From an uncultured Altererythrobacter sp. (GTDB lineage: Bacteria > Pseudomonadota > Alphaproteobacteria > Sphingomonadales > Sphingomonadaceae), in NCBI GenBank assembly GCA_946886565.1, contig CAMPIX010000004.1, positions 1 to 64,000 of the forward strand: a stretch of 64,000 nt of DNA, written 5' to 3'. The notes below the pieces were generated by a model that was not told where the DNA came from, did no database searches, and saw nothing but the letters and a program-made list of their open reading frames with translations. Positions 44,954 to 53,129 of the stretch are shown piece by piece; the stretch's first letter is position 1; each line of letters opens with the position of its first letter. The translations under genes and the position numbers were made by a program.

Positions 44954-46246
44954 GTGACTCCCTATCCCTGGACAGATCTCCTCATCATCGCCGGGCTGAT
45001 TGTGCTCAACGGCGTCTTCGCCATGTCCGAACTGGCGATCGTTTCGGCCAAGACCTCGCGCCTGCAGCATATGGCGGACAAGGGGAGCAGCGCCGCGGCC
45101 ACAGCGATTGCGCTGGCGGCCGATCCGGGAAAGTTTCTTTCGACGGTTCAGATCGGGATTACCCTCGTCGGGATCGTCGCGGGCGCCTATTCCGGCGCGA
45201 GCCTCGGTGCGCCGACGGGCGAGCGGCTCGAAGCGCTCGGTCTGCCGCCTGCCTATGCGGACGAAGTCGGCTTCGTGGTGGTGATCGCGCTGACGACGTA
45301 CTTCAACCTGGTGATCGGCGAACTGGTGCCCAAGCAGGTGGCGTTGCGCGCCGCGGTGCCGATCTCACTCGTCATGGCGCGCCCCATGGCGCTCATCGCG
45401 CGGATCGCGGCGCCGCTCGTCTGGCTGCTGGACAACTCGTCGGGGCTGCTGATCCGCCTGCTCGGCGTTCGTTCGGGCGGGCATTCGAATGTCACCGCCG
45501 AGGAACTGCACATGATCTTCGCGGAAGCGACCCGTTCGGGCGTGATTGAGGTCGATCAACATCAGATTCTCGCGGGCGTGGTGCGGCTGGCGGACAAGCC
45601 CGTCCGCGATGTGATGACCCCGCGGACCGAACTCGACTGGGTCGATGCAGACGCCGATCAAGCCGCGATCCGCGGGGCGATCGAGGCGAGCCCGCATTCG
45701 CTCCTTCCCGTCGCGGAGGGGGCTTCCGACCGCGTGGTGGGCGTCGTCAAGGTGCGCGAAGTGCTCGCGCGAATGGTTGCGGGCGAACCGGTCGCCCTGC
45801 GCTCGATCATGAAGAAGGCCGAGGTCGTGCCCGACCAGCTCGACGCGATGGACGCGCTACGCGTGCTCCAGCAGTCCGAAGTCGCGATGGCGATGGTGCA
45901 CGACGAATACGGCCATCTCGACGGTATCGTGACCCCGGCGGACTTGCTGATCGCGATCGCGGGCCAGTTCGCGAGCGATCAGGATCAGGGCGAACAGCCC
46001 GGCATACTCGAGCGCGCCGACGGCTCGCTGCTGGTCTCGGGCGCGCTCGCGGCGGACGATCTCGCTGAGAGGCTGGATCTCGAATACCCCGACGACCGCG
46101 AATTCGCGACCGTGGCGGGCTATGTCCTGTCGGTGCTCAAGAACCTGCCGACCGAAGGCGAGAGCTTCACCGACCAGGGCTGGCGGTTCGAGGTCGTCGA
46201 CATGGACGGGCGCAAGATCGATAAATTGATCGTGAGCGAGGAGTAG
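44954..46246 (+). CDS. CNNM/CBS-domain HlyC/CorC family protein
   Basis: A 430-residue protein: an N-terminal CNNM membrane domain with three or four helices (LIIAGLIVLNGVFAMSELAIV, STVQIGITLVGIVAGAYSGA), a CBS pair (about 205-330; ADKPVRDVMTPRTELDWV and HDEYGHLDGIVTPADLL), and a CorC_HlyC domain at the C-terminus. Such proteins are thought to act in Mg/Co efflux or homeostasis. It begins with GTG at 44954, 166 nt from the divergent OmpA-like gene. A structured repeat element begins 40 nt after the stop. Confidence 0.93.
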   Translation: MTPYPWTDLLIIAGLIVLNGVFAMSELAIVSAKTSRLQHMADKGSSAAATAIALAADPGKFLSTVQIGITLVGIVAGAYSGASLGAPTGERLEALGLPPAYADEVGFVVVIALTTYFNLVIGELVPKQVALRAAVPISLVMARPMALIARIAAPLVWLLDNSSGLLIRLLGVRSGGHSNVTAEELHMIFAEATRSGVIEVDQHQILAGVVRLADKPVRDVMTPRTELDWVDADADQAAIRGAIEASPHSLLPVAEGASDRVVGVVKVREVLARMVAGEPVALRSIMKKAEVVPDQLDAMDALRVLQQSEVAMAMVHDEYGHLDGIVTPADLLIAIAGQFASDQDQGEQPGILERADGSLLVSGALAADDLAERLDLEYPDDREFATVAGYVLSVLKNLPTEGESFTDQGWRFEVVDMDGRKIDKLIVSEE

Positions 46247-46285
46247 TAAACACGCTCGCGGGCGTCGTGAGAGCGGCGCGGAGTC

Positions 46286-46400
46286 TTTGTTTTTCGCAGG
46301 CGCATCCGCGCCTGCGTCCTCGGGGCTGTTCCTCCCTTCGGTCGGGCCCCTGCGGGCGGCCGTTCGGCCTTGCGGTCCGCTGGTCGCGGACCGGAGCTTT
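46286..46400 (+). ncRNA. Structured repeat element, copy 1 (three covarying hairpins)
   Basis: Following TTTGTTTTT, helix I is CGCAGGCGC-ATCC-GCGCCTGCG (46295-46316), helix II is GGCCG-TT-CGGCC, and helix III is GGTCCGC-TGGTC-GCGGACC (46374-46392). Conserved single-stranded segments include GTCCTCGG, TCCCTTCG and CCTGCGGG. Two other copies in the window keep the loops but change the stems in paired fashion. Whether it acts as RNA or as a DNA repeat is not known. Confidence 0.7.
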
Positions 46401-46409
46401 CCAGACATC

Positions 46410-46524
46410 AATGGCCGGGAAGAGTTCGGGCTGCGACCAGCAGCCCGCAAGCGCGACCGCGCGCCCGCAGCGCCCGAAGGGAGCGAGGATATCGCGCGCG
46501 CGGATGCGCGTGCGGAAAACAAAT
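46410..46524 (-). ncRNA. Structured repeat element, copy 2 (minus strand)
   Basis: Read on the minus strand: TTTGTTTTC, then helix I CGCACGCGC-ATCC-GCGCGCGCG (46514-46493, one mismatch), helix II GCGCG-GT-CGCGC, and helix III GGGCTGC-TGGTC-GCAGCCC (46446-46428). Helices II and III differ from copy 1 by paired changes. It lies directly behind the terminator of the DUF3035 gene and faces copy 1, so the two form a large imperfect inverted repeat. Confidence 0.7.
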
Positions 46525-46555
46525 GAAAAGCAGTTATCCCGCAGGGATAACTGCT
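46525..46555 (-). terminator. Terminator overlapping the DUF3035 stop codon
   Basis: On the minus strand GCAGTTATCCC-TGC-GGGATAACTGC is a perfect 11-bp stem followed by TTTTCATTTGTTTT. The stem encodes the last residues (AVIPAG) and the TAA stop of the lipoprotein gene, so the terminator begins inside the coding sequence. Confidence 0.85.
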
Positions 46556-46950
46556 TGCGCGAACTGCCCGTCACCTTCCGGCGCCGCGACGATGTCGCGG
46601 GTCACGCGGCCTTTGGCCACCGTGTGCGTGGCCGGGTCGCCGACTTCGGTGCGAATGCCGGGATCGGCCACGCCCGCGCGGTCGAGCGCGCTGGTCTCGA
46701 CGCCGCTGCGCGGAGCCGGGCCGCCGAACAGCACTTCGAGCGCTTCCTCGCTCGCAGCGTCCTCGGTCGGGCGCGGAGCGCCGGGCGCGGGGGGCACGAG
46801 GCTGAAATCGGGCGGCACGACCAGCGGCGCCTGGCGCTGCACCGCGAACTCATCGGGGCGCTCGCGGCCGAGAATGCCGCCGCTGCTGCCGCAACCGGCG
46901 AGCATCGCGCTCGCGCCGGCGAGAAGGACGAGGGTGGTCGATTTACGCAT
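46534..46950 (-). CDS. DUF3035 family lipoprotein
   Basis: A 138-residue exported lipoprotein: the signal ends LAGC, and the mature part begins with Gly/Ser and then RERPDEFAVQRQAPLVVPPDF, the recognisable DUF3035 block, followed by a Pro/Ala-rich stretch and a C-terminal helix. The family occurs in alphaproteobacteria next to lspA and is assumed to act at the envelope; no function is assigned here. The ATG at 46950 is 2 nt after the lspA stop, so lspA and this gene are probably one transcript. It ends in its own terminator. Confidence 0.88.
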   Translation of the reverse strand: MRKSTTLVLLAGASAMLAGCGSSGGILGRERPDEFAVQRQAPLVVPPDFSLVPPAPGAPRPTEDAASEEALEVLFGGPAPRSGVETSALDRAGVADPGIRTEVGDPATHTVAKGRVTRDIVAAPEGDGQFAQAVIPAG

Positions 46951-46952
46951 CT

Positions 46953-47483
46953 TCAGCTCTCCGCGGCGCCGTGCGCCCGCTCGGTTTCGGGTGTTGCGTC
47001 CTTGTCGCGCACGAAGAACGCGCGGGCAAGGATTATCAGGACGCCGATGGTGATCGCGGCGTCGGCGATGTTGAAGATCAGGAACGGGCGGAACTCGCCG
47101 AAATGGAGATCGGCGTAGTCGATCACGTAGCCGTATTCGTAGCGGTCGCGGATATTGCCGAGCGCGCCGCCGAGGATCAGCGAGAGGCCCGCGATCTCGC
47201 CGAGCGCCTTCTCGCGCAGCATCCACACGGTGACGACGAGCGCGATCAGGCTCGTCACGCCCACCAGTATCCAGCGCATCTCCATCGAATCGGCCTGAAA
47301 CATGCCCAGCGAGATGCCGAAATTGTAGGTCATCCGAAAATCGAAGAACGGCAGCAGCTCGACCACCTCGCCGCGCTCCATCCCGAGCGTCTCGGTGACG
47401 TAGAACTTCATCGCCTGGTCGATCAGGAACAGCACGATCGCCGCGGCAAAGCCGATCAGGCGGTATTTCATGACCTTGCTCAT
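46953..47483 (-). CDS. lspA: Lipoprotein signal peptidase (signal peptidase II)
   Basis: A 176-residue aspartyl protease of the inner membrane with four helices. The conserved blocks are LFLIDQAMKFYV in the first helix, FRMTYNFGISLGMF, GGALGNIRDRYEYGYVIDY with the first catalytic Asp, and FLIFNIADAAITIG with the second. It removes signal peptides from lipidated prolipoproteins, of which at least seven candidates are encoded in this window. The start at 47483 overlaps the ileS stop by ATGA, the classic ileS-lspA arrangement. Confidence 0.96.
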   Translation of the reverse strand: MSKVMKYRLIGFAAAIVLFLIDQAMKFYVTETLGMERGEVVELLPFFDFRMTYNFGISLGMFQADSMEMRWILVGVTSLIALVVTVWMLREKALGEIAGLSLILGGALGNIRDRYEYGYVIDYADLHFGEFRPFLIFNIADAAITIGVLIILARAFFVRDKDATPETERAHGAAES

Positions 47484-50461
47484 GCGGCGTCCAGCTCCGA
47501 AATCACATCGTCGCAGCGGGCGCAGAGCGCGCCGTCCTCGGCTACCTCGGGCAGGAGGCGCCAGCAGCGGCCGCATTTGTGGTCTTGGGTGCGCGTCACG
47601 GTCACTTCGCCGCCCTGGCCGCGCGCGACTGACGCGACGATGAACAGTTCGGCGAGATCGGCGTCGGAAAAGCCCTCGGGCACCGCGGCGGCGGGCACCG
47701 CGACTTCGGCCTCGAGTCCCGAGCGCACGACCTTCTCGCGCCGCAGCGGCTCGATCGCCTCCATCACCCGCTCGCGCAAAGTGCGCAAGGCGTCGAAGCG
47801 CGCGGCGATTTCCGGGTTCACCCATTCGCCCGGCAGCGGGTGCAGCTCCTGCAAGTGGACGCTGCCGCGCTCCGGGAAGCGCGTGGTCCAGGCCTCTTCC
47901 GCCGTGAACACCAGCACCGGCGCGGCGTAGCGCACGAGCGCGTGGAACAGCACGTCGAGCACGGTGCGGTAGGCGCGGCGGCGCAGGTCGCCTTCGCCGT
48001 CGCAGTAGAGGCTGTCCTTGCGCACATCGAAGAAAAACGCCGAGAGGTCCTCGTTCGCGAAATCGACCAGCTCGCGGGTGTACTCGTTGAAGTCGAAATC
48101 GGCGATCGCCTGCCGCAGCGTCGCGTCGAGCGCGTGGAGCTGACTCAGCACGTAGCGTTCGAGCTCGGGCATCTCGGCCGGATCGACGCCTTCGCTCTCG
48201 TAATCGAACCCGTCGAGCGCGCCGAGCAGGTAGCGGAAGGTGTTGCGCAATCGGCGATACTGGTCGCCCACGCCCTTGAGGATCTCGTCCCCGATCCGGT
48301 GGTCCTCGGTGAAGTCGACCGACAGCGCCCACAGGCGGATGATGTCCGCCCCGTACTGCTCCATCACCTTGACCGGATCGACCGTGTTGCCGAGCGACTT
48401 CGACATCTTCTTGCCGTCGCTCGCCATGGTGAAGCCGTGGGTCAGCACCGCGTCGTAGGGCGCGCGCCCGCGCGTGGCGCAGCTTTCGAGCAGCGAGGAC
48501 TGGAACCAGCCGCGATGCTGGTCGGACCCTTCGAGATAGAGATCGGCGGGCCACTTGAGCTCGGGCCAGCGCCCGCTTTCGAGCACGAACGCATGGGTGC
48601 AGCCCGAATCGAACCACACGTCGAGGATGTCGGTGATCCGCTCGTAGTCGGCGGGGTCGTAGTCGGGGCCGAGGATTTCGCCCGCCGCCTCGTCGGTCCA
48701 GGCATCGACGCCCTGCTCGCGCACCGCGGCGACGATGCGTTCGTTAACCGCGGGGTCGACCAGATATTCGCCGCTTTCGCGGTGGACGAACAGCGTGATC
48801 GGCACCCCCCACGCGCGCTGGCGGCTGAGCACCCAGTCGGGCCGCCCCTCGACCATCGCCCCGATCCGGTTGCGCCCCTTGGCGGGCACGAAGCGCACAC
48901 GATCGATCTCGGCGAGGGCGGTCGACCTCAAAGTCCGTTCGCCCTGAGCTTGTCGAAGGGCCGCACTTTTTTCGGACGCAGCGCTGGAAGAAGAGGACGG
49001 TGCTTCGACAGGCTCAGCACGAACGGAATTTGGGGTTTCCGCCAAATTCCGATCCATCGGCACGAACCACTGCGGCGTGCAGCGGTAGATGACCTTGGCC
49101 TTGGAACGCCACGAATGCGGGTAGGAGTGCTGGTAGTCCGCGCTCGCAGACAGCAGCGCGCCGGCATCGCGCAAGTCCGAGCAGATCGGCCCCTCGGGCG
49201 CGTTGAACCTGGGGTTGATGACCGACATCCGCCGCTCGTCGCCGCCGCCGAGCCACAGCCAGTCGTCGCGATAGCGCCCGTCGGCCTCGACCGCGAACTT
49301 CGGCGTCAGGCCGTGGGCCTTGCACAGCTCGAAATCGTCCTCGCCGTGGTCGGGCGACATGTGGACCAGCCCGGTGCCGCTGTCGGTGGTGACGAAGTCG
49401 CCCGGCAGGAACGGTCGCGGCGCGGCGTAGAACCCGCCGAGATGGTGCATCGGGTGGTGGGCGACGGTTCCGGCGAGGTCGGAGCCTTTGCCGCGCCAGA
49501 TTGGCTTTAGGCTGTCCGCGGCAAAAGCCGACCGTGCTCGAAAAGCATCGAGCAAACTACCCGCGACGAGTATCACTCCGCTCCAAATCGTTTCAAGATC
49601 ATCTGGCGTCTGTGGAGGATACTTGCCACGCAGCATGTGTTGACGACCGGCAATGGCAACATACTCAATCTCCGGCCCATAGGCCAAGGCCTGGTTCACC
49701 GGGATCGTCCACGGCGTGGTCGTCCAGATCACTGCGTGCGCGCCGACCAGTTCGGGAATCGGGCTCTCGACGATCTCGAACGCCACGTCGATCTGGGTCG
49801 AGGTGATGTCCTCGTACTCGACCTCGGCCTCGGCCAGCGCGGTCTTTTCGACCGGGCTCCACATCACCGGCTTGGCGCCGCGATACAGGTTGCCCGCCTC
49901 GGCGAACTTGAGCAGCTCGGCAACGATCGTCGCTTCCGCCGCGAAGTCCATCGTCAGGTAGGGCTTGTCCCAGTCGCCGTTGATGCCGAGCCGCTTCAGC
50001 TGCTCGCGCTGCACGTCGACCCAGTGCTGCGCGTAGGCGCGGCATTCGGCGCGGAATTCGGCCGCGGGGACCTCGTCCTTGTTCAGCTTCTTCTTGCGGT
50101 ACTGCTCCTCGACCTTCCACTCGATCGGCAGCCCGTGGCAGTCCCACCCGGGCACGTAGGGCGCGTCCTTGCCCAGCAGCGTCTGCGTGCGCACGACCAT
50201 GTCCTTGAGCACGTGGTTCAGCGCGTGGCCGATGTGCATATCGCCGTTGGCATACGGCGGCCCGTCGTGGAGCACGAACTTTTCACGGCCCGCGCGCTCC
50301 TCGCGCAGCTTCGCGTAGAGCCCGTCGGATTCCCATTGCGCGAGAATGCCCGGCTCCTTCTGCGGCAGGCCGGCCTTCATCGGAAACTCGGTCTTCGGCA
50401 GGAAGACCGTGTCCCGGTAATCTCGCTGGGGGGGCGTTGGCGGATTTTGGGCGTCGTTCAT
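47480..50461 (-). CDS. ileS: Isoleucyl-tRNA synthetase with in-frame palindromic insert
   Basis: A 993-residue class I synthetase that charges tRNA-Ile. The HIGH motif is in PYANGDMHIGHALNHVLKDM, KMSKS in ASDGKKMSKSLGNTV, and the C-terminal zinc site in CGRCWRLLPEVAEDGALCARC-like sequence (C-G-R-C and C-A-R-C pairs). After WFVPMDRNLAE comes SVRAEPVEAPSSSSSAASEK and ALRQAQGERT, encoded by a 94-bp palindromic repeat, then LAEIDRVRFVP resumes. A 180-nt stretch of the editing domain (49501-49680) has lower GC, about 54 percent by hand count. ATG at 50461. Overlaps lspA. Confidence 0.97.
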   Translation of the reverse strand: MNDAQNPPTPPQRDYRDTVFLPKTEFPMKAGLPQKEPGILAQWESDGLYAKLREERAGREKFVLHDGPPYANGDMHIGHALNHVLKDMVVRTQTLLGKDAPYVPGWDCHGLPIEWKVEEQYRKKKLNKDEVPAAEFRAECRAYAQHWVDVQREQLKRLGINGDWDKPYLTMDFAAEATIVAELLKFAEAGNLYRGAKPVMWSPVEKTALAEAEVEYEDITSTQIDVAFEIVESPIPELVGAHAVIWTTTPWTIPVNQALAYGPEIEYVAIAGRQHMLRGKYPPQTPDDLETIWSGVILVAGSLLDAFRARSAFAADSLKPIWRGKGSDLAGTVAHHPMHHLGGFYAAPRPFLPGDFVTTDSGTGLVHMSPDHGEDDFELCKAHGLTPKFAVEADGRYRDDWLWLGGGDERRMSVINPRFNAPEGPICSDLRDAGALLSASADYQHSYPHSWRSKAKVIYRCTPQWFVPMDRNLAETPNSVRAEPVEAPSSSSSAASEKSAALRQAQGERTLRSTALAEIDRVRFVPAKGRNRIGAMVEGRPDWVLSRQRAWGVPITLFVHRESGEYLVDPAVNERIVAAVREQGVDAWTDEAAGEILGPDYDPADYERITDILDVWFDSGCTHAFVLESGRWPELKWPADLYLEGSDQHRGWFQSSLLESCATRGRAPYDAVLTHGFTMASDGKKMSKSLGNTVDPVKVMEQYGADIIRLWALSVDFTEDHRIGDEILKGVGDQYRRLRNTFRYLLGALDGFDYESEGVDPAEMPELERYVLSQLHALDATLRQAIADFDFNEYTRELVDFANEDLSAFFFDVRKDSLYCDGEGDLRRRAYRTVLDVLFHALVRYAAPVLVFTAEEAWTTRFPERGSVHLQELHPLPGEWVNPEIAARFDALRTLRERVMEAIEPLRREKVVRSGLEAEVAVPAAAVPEGFSDADLAELFIVASVARGQGGEVTVTRTQDHKCGRCWRLLPEVAEDGALCARCDDVISELDAA
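48934..49027. repeat. 94-bp inverted repeat inside ileS (family 1)
   Basis: Arms 48934-48963 and 48998-49027 match at 25 of 30 positions and share the left arm exactly with the copy at 40339. The repeat keeps the ileS frame open and adds about 31 residues, read as SVRAEPVEAP...LRQAQGERT, in the linker after the WFVPMD strand. Confidence 0.95.
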
Positions 50462-50522
50462 GGAACCAGCGCCGCTAGAGGAAAGCGGGCGTGTAGGAAA
50501 GTGAATAGGTTTCGCGCAGCGC

Positions 50523-51458
50523 CTATCCAACGCTCGCGAGCAACCGCCGCGCCTCGGTGCAGTCCGAATCGATCTGCGCCACCAGCGAATCGAGCGAATC
50601 GAACGTCGCCTCGGGCCGCAGGAAGTGGTGGAACGCGACCTCGATCTCCTGCCCGTAGAGATCGCCGGCGAAGTCGAAGAAATGCGGTTCGAGCAATTCC
50701 CGGGGCGGCTCGAACTGCGGGCGCACGCCGATGTTCGCCGCGCCCTGCAGCGCCTGCCCCGTCGCCAGTACCCGCCCGGTGACGGCATAGACCCCGAACT
50801 TGGGGCGAAGATAGCTCTCGATCGCGAGGTTCGCGGTCGGATAGCCGATTGCGCGCCCGCGCTTGTCGCCATGCTCGACCACGCCGCGAATCGCGAACGG
50901 GCGGGTGAGGAGCCGCGCGGCCTCCTGCGGATCGCCCTCGCGCAGCGCCTCGCGCACGCGGCTGGACGATACCGGTTCGCCGCCATCCATCACCGCCGGC
51001 ACCGCGCGCGCCGCGATGCCTGCCTCGCGGCCGAGCTCCTCGAGCCGTGCGCGATTCCCCGCGCGGCCCTTGCCGAAGGTGAAGTCCTCCCCCGTCACCA
51101 CGCCCACGACGCCGAGCCGCCGCCCGAGCAAGTCGTGCACGAAATCCTCGGCGCTGGTGCCCGCCAGTTCGGCGTCGAAGTGGAACACCAGCATCGCGGT
51201 CGCCCCGGCGGCGAGGTAGAGCTCCTGCCGCTGCTCGAGCGTGGTAAGGCGGAAGGGCGGCACCTCGGGCTTGAACAGGCGCACCGGGTGCGGGTCGAAG
51301 GTGGCGATGATCGCGGGGCGGCCCTCTGCGCGCGCCCACTCGATCGCCTCGCGCGCGACCGCCTGGTGCCCCTTGTGAAAGCCGTCGAAATTGCCGAGCG
51401 CGATCACTGCGCCGCGCAGGCTCTCGGGCATGGCCTCGCGATGATCGAGCCACCTCAT
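50523..51458 (-). CDS. ribF: Bifunctional riboflavin kinase / FAD synthetase
   Basis: A 311-residue enzyme. The N-terminal nucleotidyltransferase half has GAVIALGNFDGFHKGHQAV and FVHDLLGRRLGVVGVVTGEDF with GKGRAGN; the C-terminal flavokinase half has GDKRGRAIGYPTANLAI, FGVYAVTGRV and AANIGVRPQF. It converts riboflavin to FMN and then FAD. The start overlaps the M19 gene stop by ATGA and the ileS gene follows after 61 nt, so the run folA - M19 - ribF - ileS - lspA is likely one operon. Confidence 0.96.
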   Translation of the reverse strand: MRWLDHREAMPESLRGAVIALGNFDGFHKGHQAVAREAIEWARAEGRPAIIATFDPHPVRLFKPEVPPFRLTTLEQRQELYLAAGATAMLVFHFDAELAGTSAEDFVHDLLGRRLGVVGVVTGEDFTFGKGRAGNRARLEELGREAGIAARAVPAVMDGGEPVSSSRVREALREGDPQEAARLLTRPFAIRGVVEHGDKRGRAIGYPTANLAIESYLRPKFGVYAVTGRVLATGQALQGAANIGVRPQFEPPRELLEPHFFDFAGDLYGQEIEVAFHHFLRPEATFDSLDSLVAQIDSDCTEARRLLASVG

Positions 51459-52636
51459 TTGGCTGCGTCCATCGGCGCTATCCCCGCGCGCAGCACGCGC
51501 AGCGCATTGCCGCCCATCGCCGCGCGCACCTCGTCGTGGGTGAAGCCTTCGTCGAGCAGCGCCTGCGTCATCTGTACGAGCTGGCTGGCGTCGAAGCGCA
51601 CCGTGGTCGCCCCGTCGTAGTCGCTGCCGAGCGCGACGTGCTGTATCCCGACCAGATCGCGCACGTGCTTCATCGCGCGTGCCGCGTCACGCGGGCTCGT
51701 GCCGCACACCGCCGCGTCCCAGAAGCCGATCCCGATCACCCCGCCGGTGCGCGCAACGCCGCGGATTTCGGCGTCGGAGAGGTTGCGGTTGACCTCGCAC
51801 GTCGCCTGCACCCCGCCGTGGCTCGAGACCACCGGGCGGCGCGCCATCGCAAGGATGTCGGCGACGCAGGCGTGGCTGCAATGCGCCACGTCGACGATCA
51901 TCCCGAGCGCCTCCATCCGCCGGATCGCCGCGCGGCCCTTTTCGGTCAGTCCGCCTTTCTCGAGCCCGTGCATCGAGCCCGCGAGATCGTTGTCGAAGAA
52001 ATGCGTGAGGCCCGCCATGCGGAAGCCCGCGGCGTGGAGCCGGTCGAGGTTGGCAAGGTCGCCTTCGAGGTTCTGCAGACCCTCGATGCTGAGCAGCCCG
52101 CCCACGGGCACCGGCTTGCCATCGCGCCGGGCGAGCAACGCCGCGATGTCCTGCGGCTGCGCGACCTTGACCAGCCGACCGTCCGACTGCGCCACCGCCC
52201 GATCGAGCTTCTCGCCGTGGTACAGCGAGCGTTCGAGCAGCGAGGTCCAGGTGCGGATCGGCTGGAGCTGCGCGATCGCCAGCGCCGTGATGTTGTCTGT
52301 TTCCGCGCTGTTGGCCTCGTAGTTCTGGCCCTTGGGTGTCTTGGTCACGCTGGAGAACACCTTGAGCGCGACGTTGCCGTCGATCATGCGCGGTACATCC
52401 TCGTGCCCACGCTCGGCGCGCTCGATCAGGTCGCGGTCCCACAGCAGCGTGTCCGAATGCAGATCGACGATCGTCAGCGTTGCGTGCAGCGCTCGCGCCT
52501 CCTCGGACACCGGAATCAGCGGCTTGCCGTCGATCTTGTTCATGCTCCGCTCGACCATTCCCGGCGCGAGCGCGAAGAACGCGATCGCGGCGAGCACGAT
52601 CAGCGCCAGCGCGCCCCAGGCGAGCTTGCGCTTCAT
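51455..52636 (-). CDS. Membrane dipeptidase (peptidase M19 family)
   Basis: A 393-residue protein with one N-terminal helix (about 5-23) that anchors it or serves as signal. All M19 metal ligands are visible: DLHSDTLLW (His-x-Asp), GLLSIEGLQN (Glu), VDVAHCSHACV and PVVSSHGGVQ (His), and LGSDYDGAT (Asp). It would hydrolyse dipeptides at a di-zinc centre in the periplasm, fitting with the peptide transporter elsewhere in the window. The ATG at 52636 overlaps the folA stop (ATGA). Confidence 0.92.
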   Translation of the reverse strand: MKRKLAWGALALIVLAAIAFFALAPGMVERSMNKIDGKPLIPVSEEARALHATLTIVDLHSDTLLWDRDLIERAERGHEDVPRMIDGNVALKVFSSVTKTPKGQNYEANSAETDNITALAIAQLQPIRTWTSLLERSLYHGEKLDRAVAQSDGRLVKVAQPQDIAALLARRDGKPVPVGGLLSIEGLQNLEGDLANLDRLHAAGFRMAGLTHFFDNDLAGSMHGLEKGGLTEKGRAAIRRMEALGMIVDVAHCSHACVADILAMARRPVVSSHGGVQATCEVNRNLSDAEIRGVARTGGVIGIGFWDAAVCGTSPRDAARAMKHVRDLVGIQHVALGSDYDGATTVRFDASQLVQMTQALLDEGFTHDEVRAAMGGNALRVLRAGIAPMDAAK

Positions 52637-53121
52637 GCCGCGCGCCGCCGCAGGGTGACGAAATCGAACGCGGGCAGATCGCCCTGCGCCGGATGCGCCT
52701 CGCGCGACGCCTCTTCCCACTCGGCCCCGAGCGGCGGCATCAGCACGTCGCCTCCGTATTCGGCGTGGATTTCGGTCAATTCAACCCGGCTCGACAATGG
52801 CAGGAACACGTCGAAGATCGCCGCCCCGCCGATCACCGCGACTTCGCCTTCACCCGCCAGCGCGAGCGCCTCCTCGGGCGTGCGCGCCACTTCGGCGCCT
52901 TCGCGCTCCCACCGATCGCGACGGGTGAGGACGATATGGCGGCGGCCGGGCAGCAGCCCGGGCAGGCTCTCGAAGGTCTTGCGGCCCATGATCATCGGCC
53001 GGTTCATCGTCAGCGCCTTGAAGCGCTTGAGGTCGGCCGGGATGTGCCACGGCAGCGTGCCCTCGTTGCCGATCACGCCGTTGGCGGCGCGGGCGTAGAT
53101 GCAGAACAGCTCCTGCGCCAT
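52633..53121 (-). CDS. folA: Dihydrofolate reductase
   Basis: A 162-residue enzyme: IYARAANGVIGNEGTLPWHI with the Trp of the active-site loop, PADLKRFKALTMNRPMIMGR, GRKTFESLPG and VAVIGGAAIFDVFLP are the standard blocks. It reduces dihydrofolate with NADPH. The start at 53121 lies 8 nt after the purK stop. No thymidylate synthase gene is next to it, in contrast to many bacteria. Confidence 0.95.
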   Translation of the reverse strand: MAQELFCIYARAANGVIGNEGTLPWHIPADLKRFKALTMNRPMIMGRKTFESLPGLLPGRRHIVLTRRDRWEREGAEVARTPEEALALAGEGEVAVIGGAAIFDVFLPLSSRVELTEIHAEYGGDVLMPPLGAEWEEASREAHPAQGDLPAFDFVTLRRRAA

Positions 53122-53129
53122 CGGGGCCG

